64,000 bases of DNA from assembly GCA_963726375.1 (NCBI GenBank), contig CAVSCE010000008.1, forward strand, positions 558,001 through 622,000, written 5' to 3'. Below are positions 57,286 to 64,000 of this stretch, in pieces. The notes below the pieces were generated by a model. It did not search any database. It worked only from the letters and a program-made list of their open reading frames with translations, and was not told where the DNA came from. This stretch comes from UTCFX2 sp963726375 (GTDB lineage: Bacteria; Chloroflexota; Anaerolineae; Anaerolineales; UBA4823). The translations under genes were made by a program, and so were the position numbers. Position 1 is the stretch's first letter. Each line of letters starts with the position of its first letter.

Positions 57286-57894
57286 GTGAGGAAGGCAAAA
57301 CCTTTTAAAGCGGGGGATGGGCTCAGGCATGGAGCGTATGCGAAGAGCCAGCCCGTGGGGGCGGTGGAGGCATTGGCGAAAGAGGGAATTCAAGGGCTGG
57401 AAGAGCAAATTGCAGGATTGAGAGAACTGGAACGCAGACTTCTGGAAAGACAGGAGAACGCGATGAGCGGGAAGGAAGTGATCAACCTTGGGGAGGCTTA
57501 TTCGCTGGCGGCGTTCCGGATGACAGAACTGATAAAAGCGGAGAAGGAACTCGCAGCGAGGGAGGTCAATGATTCCTGGGTGGAGGACATGTTGAAGATG
57601 ATGAAGGCGTGTTCATGCTCGGATGGCGAGGGGCTGAGGGAATCGGTGATGGAAGAGGCGAAGGGAGGTGATGCTTTCATGGGGGAGGCCGTTATGAGAG
57701 TGACCGAGGAGATCGCAGCTACACGGTATGTGCTGCGGAATGTGTACCGGGCTGGCATGGAAGCGCAGGATACGCCAGAGCTGATCAGACTGACGGGGAT
57801 TTACGGCAGCATGAGCTACCGGCTGGCGAAAATGCTGAAACTGGAAAATGGAGAGAAAAATCAAGCGAGCATCAACTTTAAAAAGAGCTATTGA
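57286..57894 (+). CDS. Unknown protein with HGAY motif, helical
   Basis: GTG 57286 (VRKAKPFKAGDGLRHGAYAKS) is preferred to GTG 57229, which lies in a palindromic repeat. About 202 residues. The start resembles the GN-x-NALKHG-(L/A)Y motif seen in small proteins carried by phages and integrative elements. The remainder is helical (QGLEEQIAGLRELERRLLERQENA; EMAEYSLAAFRMTELIKAEKELA-like). It follows the recombinase by 68 bases. Function unknown. Confidence 0.55.
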   Translation: MRKAKPFKAGDGLRHGAYAKSQPVGAVEALAKEGIQGLEEQIAGLRELERRLLERQENAMSGKEVINLGEAYSLAAFRMTELIKAEKELAAREVNDSWVEDMLKMMKACSCSDGEGLRESVMEEAKGGDAFMGEAVMRVTEEIAATRYVLRNVYRAGMEAQDTPELIRLTGIYGSMSYRLAKMLKLENGEKNQASINFKKSY

Positions 57895-57949
57895 TCAGGC
57901 ACTTGACGAGGTCTATCAAGAATTTGGGATCACAGATGAATTGCAGTAG
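57848..57949 (+). CDS. Tiny ORF overlapping the end of the HGAY gene
   Basis: ATG 57848 to TAG 57949, 33 residues (MERKIKRASTLKRAIDQALDEVYQEFGITDELQ). The composition is that of a real helical peptide, and the start overlaps the upstream gene in another frame. It may equally be the true C-terminus of the upstream gene after a slip. Confidence 0.3.
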   Translation: MERKIKRASTLKRAIDQALDEVYQEFGITDELQ

Positions 57950-57986
57950 CAGGGTGGGTTCCAAGAACCCACCCTGCCTGACTCAA

Positions 57987-60900
57987 TTATCTGCGAATGA
58001 CCGGCAGGTGGGATTTCAGAGTGGTCTGCATCACCTTCGTGAGGGGCGGTGTGGACTGACCGGCGTACTGGACGAAGGCGGTGACCTGGAAATCTTCCAA
58101 TTGCTGGTTCGAGGAATCCCAGAGCACACCGATATGCTTGGAGGCATCTGGCAGCAGGTCCTCGACCGGGACCTGGAATTCAGCCAAAGACCCGGAGGCG
58201 AGGCCTTCCACGTGGATGACAGCGGTGCCGGTGATCGGGACGGACCCTGTGTTCTGGAAGTCGAAGCCCAGGCTGACCAAATCCCCAATCTTGAAGAAAT
58301 CCGGAGCATTCAGGTTGGAGGACTGCCCCAGGATCGTTCCGATTCTGATCGATTCGGTCTCGGAGGCGAGCAGGTCGCCTTGCAGATTGCGCAGCTCGGC
58401 GAGGATATAATAGTCGCCTGGCTCAGCAGCGTTGGTATCCCAGCTGAGCGAGGCGGTGGCAGGGCCGCTCAGAGCGTGGAGGGTCTCCATCAACAGCCCG
58501 TCTACGAGCTCGTTAGAACCGAAGGCGTGGACCGCAGCAGAGAGGGTGACGGTCAGCGGGTTCCCGCTGTTCTCGACTTTCAGGTCCACAAGCACGGGCA
58601 TGCCGGGATCGTAGGACGGCAGGTCCGTTTTGAGCAGCGGGATCGTCAGGGTTGAGGCGAGGGTAGTTACTTCGAAGATATACTTTTTATAGAAATTCGC
58701 TTGCTGGGTGAGCGAGTTGTAGATGAATGGGTACAATACGATGTGGAGCTCGGAGACGCCGTCCGGGTTTGTAACGACACCCCAGTCGAAATCGGCGGTC
58801 GGGAACCACTCGGCCTCGGCAGGGGGCTGTTCGAGCTGTCTCGAGGTCCCATCTTCAACGGGAACGAAGACCTCCAGGTCGACCTCGGAGATGGTTTGAA
58901 GCTCGGAGCGCTCGCTGAGGCTCACGCCCTGGACGACGGTACCGGCAGGGAGGGTTTGAACGTAGTCGTAGGTGGGGACCATGGGCATGTCCGGGATCAT
59001 CACATGCCCGCCGCCAGGGATCACGAGGCGGTCTTTACCGAGGTATGTGGTCTCCTGCTCATAATTTGGGACGGCGACTTCGATCGAGGCCAGCGGGGAG
59101 CTGATTGGAGCGAGCTCAGCGGGCTGGGCTGCGGCAGCAGGGGCGGGAGCGCTTTCGCCGAACTCGGGATCGCCGAAAATGTGGTATTCGGCGGTCCAGA
59201 TGTCTTCATACCAGCCGGTGTACCAGTTATCCGAGTGAAAGCCGCCGATGTCGCGGTTGATATTTTTCAAGACCGGACCAATTTCATCTCCGGGGTCCCA
59301 ATCATCGTAGAACCTGTTAGCGTTGGAGCGATTTACAGAGCCGTAGCTGGCTTCGGTGGAGCCCACGTAGGCCGCGGCACCTTTCTGGAGGAACGTCTCG
59401 GCGAGGCCGTCGCCGGGAGTATAGTTGCCGGTAAGGCAGGATGTGACGAAAACGAACGGGTTGGAGTCATCGAAAGGATCGACATAGGCGCCGAAATCGG
59501 ACACCTGCAGGTCGTCTACGACGTCCCAATTTCCGTGGCCGGCCAGGTGGATGATGTCCTCATCCGGAGCCATGGCAAAGAACTGGTTAACCGCGGCAAT
59601 CCGGGTGGCATAATCTGTGTTATCCAGATCGTCCACATCTGTGCCTTGAGCTTCCAGGCGGGACTTTACGTCCCGGATCACTGCCGCAAAATCACTCTCA
59701 CCGCTGGTTCCGCTGCGATGTCTGGGAAAGCCGCTGACGACCAGGGCGTCGCTCCAGTCAAAGTCGTATCCTGAAGCGCCTTCGTCGACCCCGATGTCCG
59801 TCTCGATCGGGATCAGCAGGAGCTCGGCGCTGTCGCCGATGATACGGCCAACCGCCAGCTCGGGGTCGATGAGGTTAGAGCTCGTGTTGGCATAGTGGAC
59901 GTCAGTCGGATTGACGTTGAACGGCTCCTCCCAGGAGATGTACCAGGGCTCGTCGATGTCGAGGCTGTGGGCGGGGATGATATCCAACTCGCCGACGAGC
60001 AGCAGATAGCCCTTGGAGAGGTAATTTTCAGCGACGCCGTCGTAGCCTTTCATGAATTCCCCCCAGGCTTCGATCGCGTCGTCGACCTGGTCCGCGGTCG
60101 GTGAGCCGACCAGGTAAGCCAGAACGCCATCTTTCAGGTCCGCCATGCGCGCCAGACCGGAGAGCAGCCTGTCCACATCTTCATCGGAAGCGTTGACTGC
60201 GAACAGGTTGCACGGGTTGGTAACGATGAGGTAGTCCGAATCTGAGCTGGATCTCCCAGATGGCGGCGAGGAGCGAATTGCCGGCGGAGGTCACGGCAGC
60301 CGGGCGGTCGAAGGAATTGGAGAACCATGTGTCATAGATCAGCTCAACCGGATCACCGCCAACGGCGTAAACCGGCGTGTCAATCTCACGGTAGAGGATC
60401 GGAGCGGCCAGGTAAGAAACCGTCAGGCTGGAGTGGGGGTTGAGGTTGTAGGGGTTGGAGCCGGAATGCAGGTCGATATTCACCGCGCTGCGCCGATCGG
60501 AAGGGTTGTACTCGCCGGTGACGGTGTAATAGGTGCTGGACTTGATGACCGGCTGGAATCCGACCAGGTTGTCGGTCAGCTCGTTGAGGCTGGCCGCCAG
60601 CGTGCCGTTGTTCTCGATCCGCAGGTCGACTCTAAACATATGACCATCGCGGGTGAGGGTGCGCTCCACATCCAGGCGGGGTGATCCCGTTTCAATTTCC
60701 ACGGTCGTCGATTTATCCATCCAAGTCCTCTCCGGCGAATGAGACGGCCCGGATGGTGTGGCGTCCTTCGTCCAGCCCGCCGATATCCCAGTCGTAGTCA
60801 TAAGGTCAGCTCATAAGGATTGGAGATATCTCCGGGAGAGACCTGGTGTCCATCGATGTAGAGCTCGACGGAGTCCACTTCTTCTTCGATGCGGATACAG

Positions 60901-62103
60901 CCGAAACCTGCCGCAGTGGTCAAAGTACTTGGAGGCGTGGACCGAGATCGGGATGATGGTGCCCGCGGGGACGGTAGATCCGGCGATATATTCGACATAG
61001 AAGGGAACAGGGGTGTTAAAGGACAGCTCCCCGTAGAGCGTCTCTTCGGGCGGTGTATATAAGAACTCGTTGGAGTAGGTCAGACCGGATCGATCGTAGG
61101 CATCGAAGCGGAACTCGTGCTCTCCGGCGAATTCCACGAAATCCATCCCGATCTCGCCCAGGCGGAGCACCCACTCGAATGTGGTCCCATCGTCGGGGGA
61201 GGGGGCGTAATCGATGCCGATCCGCTTATCGTCCATGAAGAACTCCACCCGGTCCACCTGATCGTTGTCCTTGACTTCGGCGCTGATCCGGTGGGCGAAG
61301 AACCTGCCGGGGAGTCGCTTGGCGCTCATTTCAGAGATGTCGGGCTTTTCCGTGTCGGACTTGGGGAGGGTCTGGAAGAATCCCGGTCGCTTTCGACGCT
61401 GTTGCCGGACGGGTCGGTCGATCTGGCTTTGAACTGGTAGAGGGTGGCTGGCTTCAAGGTCGCCCAGGTCGATCTGGTGGTTCATGGTGGGCGTCAGGTC
61501 GGACTTGCTCAAGGCAAAAGTGTCGAGTGTTTCGTCGTAGAGCACCTGGCTGTCGCTTGATTTGCCTGTGCTCCAGGTTATCCTGGCACCGGTCGTGGTG
61601 ATGTTGCTGACAACTGGGCCTTTCTCAATTTCAGGCGGTGCCTGGTCGCACTTCCAGTTTTCGGAGCGGATATTGTTGCCCTCATATATTGTTTCGTTAA
61701 TATTATTGTAGATATCTGCGCCGACTGCAACTGTGTCACTCATCTCGCTGCAGGTCCAGGAAAAATTTGTGAAGCACTGGTTCAGGCGAGCATGAGCGGC
61801 GAGGCTGCCGGGGACTGTGCCGGTGGTCATGTTCACACCGTCTATTTTCAGCCCGTTCGTGAAGCCGGTTCCGGTGGGGGCGTCGCCAACGTTGAAGACC
61901 TGGTAGCAGATCGAAGAGCCTGAGCTCCATATATCGGTTATGACGAGGTCGGGTGCGGCATCCGGGCTGTTCGGTAACCCGGGCAGGTCTGTCTGAGCGC
62001 GGGCAGGACCGGCGATCAGAATCAGCGCAAGCATAATGGCGAGCCATTTGCGGAAAGAGCGAATCCGCCTGGTGCGGGGAAGCGAATACTGCCGAGTTCC
62101 CAT
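57987..62103 (-). CDS. Large secreted gingipain-like cysteine peptidase, family C25 (about seven frameshifts)
   Basis: Surface or secreted protease of about 1370 residues after joining frames. ATG 62103 follows AGGAGG and gives a signal peptide (WLAIMLALILIAGPARAQT). A CARDB-like domain (PDLVITDIWSSGSSICYQVFNVGDAPTG) and a fibronectin-III-like domain (GPVVSNITTTGARITWSTG) follow, then further beta domains. Slips near 61455, 61378, 60915, 60800, 60720 and 60190. The catalytic domain has DEDIIHLAGHGNWDVV (His) and FVFVTSCLTGNYTPGDGLAETFLQKGAAAYVGSTEASYGS (Cys), the C25 dyad. C-terminal beta domains end HLPVIRR, like tails of many Anaerolineae surface proteins. Confidence 0.82.
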
Positions 62104-62106
62104 GTT

Positions 62107-62156
62107 TTCCTCCTGTTGGAAACCTAAGAGCTCTTATGCGATTTAAAAACATTATA
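62107..62156 (-). promoter_or_regulatory. -10 box and ribosome site of the C25 peptidase gene
   Basis: TATAAT on the minus strand at 62156–62151, with an AGGAGG at 62112–62107 just before ATG 62103. No good -35 is seen; a T-run precedes the -10. Confidence 0.5.
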
Positions 62157-62217
62157 TAGAAAAAAAAGATGAGAATTTACTACTTTTTGATTAAGGGATG
62201 GGATTGGAAGATAGTTA

Positions 62218-62412
62218 TTGGTTGTTGGTTGTTGGTTGCCTGCCTGCGCAGGCAGGTTGGTTGTTGGTTGTGCGTCTGCAATTAGAGTTTGGCAATCGGC
62301 GGTTAGCAGTTAGCGGTTAGCAGTTAGCGGTTAGCAGTTAGCAGTTAGCGGTTAGCAGTTAGCGGTCAGCGGTTAGCGGTTAGCAGTTAGCGGTTAGCAG
62401 TCAGCAGTTGGC
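62218..62412. repeat. Degenerate heptamer tract (GCRGTTA) with an 18-bp palindrome
   Basis: The tract starts with TTGGTTG units, includes the perfect palindrome CCTGCCTGCGCAGGCAGG (62239–62256), and from about 62300 has some 15 heptamers alternating GCGGTTA and GCAGTTA. It lies between the C25 gene and tRNA-Ser. It matches the smaller tract at 55119–55235 in unit sequence. Confidence 0.85.
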
Positions 62413-62524
62413 GGACAGCAACAGGTTCAGGGGCATGGAGGCAGTTTGAGTAGATTTCAGGATGCATTCGGTAAAAAGGCAGATGAAAATGTGCTATGAG
62501 ATAAACTGAATGTGACACGACCAT

Positions 62525-62610
62525 GGAGAGGTGCCAGAGCGGCCGAATGGGGCGGTCTCGAAAACCGTTGTGGGCTATGCCCACCGTGGGTTCGAATCCC
62601 ACCCTCTCCG
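62525..62610 (+). tRNA. tRNA-Ser (anticodon CGA)
   Basis: Acceptor GGAGAGG pairs with CCTCTCC (62603–62609), discriminator G. Anticodon loop CTCGAAA in stem GCGGT/ACCGT gives CGA, reading UCG. There is a long variable arm (TGTGGGCTATGCCCACC), typical of class II tRNA, and the T arm GTGGG-TTCGAAT-CCCAC. Confidence 0.95.
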
Positions 62611-62630
62611 CTGAGAACAGAGAGTAGAAA

Positions 62631-62668
62631 CGAGATCGCTCAGTGTAAGCTGGGCGATCTCGCTCTTT
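62631..62668 (+). terminator. Terminator after tRNA-Ser
   Basis: 9-bp stem CGAGATCGC/GCGATCTCG with a 14-base loop, followed by CTCTTTAAA. It ends the tRNA transcript. Confidence 0.7.
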
Positions 62669-62867
62669 AAACGCTTCCGTATGTGTGGTTATTGTGCTTG
62701 ACGATCCTCAAGGAATTGTGGGAAGCAGCTGAAATTTCCACGATATTTTTGAGGATAATCCTCCCAAAAAGCCTTCAAGATTCCAATCATCAATCATAGG
62801 AAATGTAGATCAGCTATAATATATCAGAGGAGCGTTAGCTTCTAGACGCCTCACTGGTCGTGCTCCG

Positions 62868-64000
62868 ATGAATTTCTTAAGAAATCCAAGCCCCTGCTAC
62901 GTTATTTAATCGAAATCGCCTTATTGGCAGTTGTTTATCACCTGGCTGCCCGAGTTGGCCTACAGATGGCCTACGTTCAGCAGAACACTTCCCCTGTCTG
63001 GCCGCCTTCCGGGATTGCGCTGGCTGCGCTCTTAATTTTTGGAATCCGGGATTGGCCAGGGATTACCCTGGGTATCGTCGTTGGATCACTACTAACGGGA
63101 GCTCCACCCGGGTTGGCAGTGGGATTTGGCTTTGCAAATACACTGGAGGCATTGATCGGGGCTTCGATACTCACCCGATGGATCAAGTTTGACCGGGGGA
63201 TCAACCGGGTAAGGGATGTCATCGGATTAGTCTTCGCAGCGGCGTGCGGAACGATGGTCAGCGCGACGATCGGCGTTGCTACCTTGATTTTTTTCGTGGT
63301 ATCCCGCCGGTAGCCGCGCCTACTTTGTGGATTACCTGGTTCATTGGCAATCTGCTGGGATGCTTGGTTGTTACCCCACTTCTGCTGACCTGGGCGTATG
63401 ATTTTCCACACCACTGGAATTTGGCTCGCAAAGTTGAAGCGCTTATTTTCCTGGCGCTGCTTGTGATCGTGTCGCTCTATGTGTTCGTGAATCCATCCGG
63501 CGCAGGAGCTTTACATCAGGCGCTGATCTATCTCATCTTTCCCTTTGCTATCTGGGCTGCACTGCGATTGGAACAGGTTGGCGCATCCAGCACGGTGTTC
63601 ATTGTATCCGGGATTGCCATTTGGGGTACTATCCACGAGGTAGGGCCTTTCGCTGATATTCCTGTTAACGAGAGCCTGATCCTACTGCAAACCTTTACCG
63701 GTGTGTTAGCGCTCATGTCTCTCACCCTGGCAGCTTCTGCGTCTGAGCAGCGCCGGGCAGAAGATACTCTCCGCAATCAAGTGGATGAACTAGCGTCTCT
63801 CAATGACGCATCCAGGATATTCCTGGAAAACACAGAAAGGCAAACCCTCGCGGACGCGATCTGCCGGTTAGCTGTGGCTCGTTTTGGTCTGCTTGCTGTT
63901 TGGATCAATCCACTACCTGTCGAGGAAAAGCTATCCGACCCTTTAGCGGCGTACCCGACCCATTTGCAATCGGATGGTCAGCTTGCGAAGCTCCATTCAC
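62868..64000 (+). CDS. MASE1-domain sensor protein with GAF-like start, cut by window end (frameshifts)
   Basis: Integral membrane sensor, probably of a histidine kinase or diguanylate cyclase whose output domain lies outside the window. ATG 62868 is likely; a slip in the first codons leads to KKSKPLLRYLIEIALLAVVYHLAARVGLQMAYVQQNTSPVWPPSGIALAALL, the MASE1 start. A slip near 63307 joins VVSRR to PPVAAPTLWITWFIGNLLGCLVVTPLLLTWA, and further spans follow (LIYLIFPFAIWAALRLE). After SEQRRAEDTLRNQVDELASLNDASRIFLENTE a GAF-type domain begins (DAICRLAVARFGLLAVWI). Confidence 0.8.

Noticed and set aside
62525..62610. tRNA-Ser as integration site of the recombinase
   Set aside because: The recombinase is 5 kb away and no partial copy of the tRNA 3' end was seen in the window.

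Overview
The window reads as one chromosomal segment of a non-photosynthetic bacterium, most likely Chloroflexota of the Anaerolineae type. This is inferred from family content and style: the tuf–rpmG–tRNA-Trp–secE–nusG–rplKAJL order, a NurA/HerA operon, LCP and excalibur-nuclease envelope proteins, Thr/Pro-rich lipoproteins, and a large surface protease ending in an LPVIRR-like tail. No rRNA or marker alignment could be run. A striking technical feature is that about half of the genes are interrupted by single-base frameshifts, usually at short homopolymers, while reading frame and catalytic motifs are preserved on both sides. I treat these as single genes and regard uncorrected indels as the likeliest cause. 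Coordinates of such genes span all frames.

Layout. 0–4.7 kb: translation/transcription block (3' end of tuf, rpmG, tRNA-Trp, secE, nusG, rplK, rplA, rplJ, rplL) with two look-alike leader elements before rplK and rplA and an L10-type leader before rplJ. 4.7–6.8 kb: OmpR-type two-component system. 6.9–12.7 kb: membrane protein, a lytic transglycosylase behind a LexA-like palindrome, HIT and Nudix proteins, an SDR, a Suc_Fer-like thioredoxin-fold protein, a methyltransferase and ferritin. 12.9–16.5 kb: nurA – small third gene – herA operon, whose promoter also carries an SOS-box-like site. 17.6–21.5 kb: a fused dihydropyrimidine-dehydrogenase-like flavoprotein followed by an SsnA-type aminohydrolase. 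21.6–26.5 kb: a cassette of membrane protein, sulfatase-like enzyme, and a TraB/GumN protein flanked by two paralogous GNAT/FemAB-like proteins. 26.5–32.4 kb: Lrp-type domain protein, secreted nuclease, a possible small RNA, a SWIM protein and an error-prone-type DnaE. 32.6–36.3 kb: enolase, and a catalase with its PerR-type regulator and operator. 36.4–44.5 kb: three envelope-associated unknowns, RecD2 helicase, LCP ligase, ABC-F ATPase. 44.5–49.7 kb: MFS transporter fused in frame to NAD synthetase, NfeD–slipin pair, RimI-like acetyltransferase. 49.8–55.1 kb: crtI/crtB, RNase D, beta-CASP nuclease. 55.1–62.6 kb: an accessory stretch bounded by similar degenerate heptamer repeats, holding a 132-bp tandem array, a divergent tyrosine recombinase, a HGAY-motif protein, a gingipain-like C25 protease and tRNA-Ser. 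The window ends inside a MASE1 sensor protein.

The most interesting signals are: two promoters with the same architecture (TACAAT -10 followed at once by a GAAC-N4-GTTY site), one driving the nurA–herA operon; the TraB/GumN protein embedded between two acyltransferase paralogs; the DPD-like fusion lacking the catalytic cysteine of true DPD beside an SsnA homologue; and a promoter–hairpin–T-run unit that could encode a short RNA.
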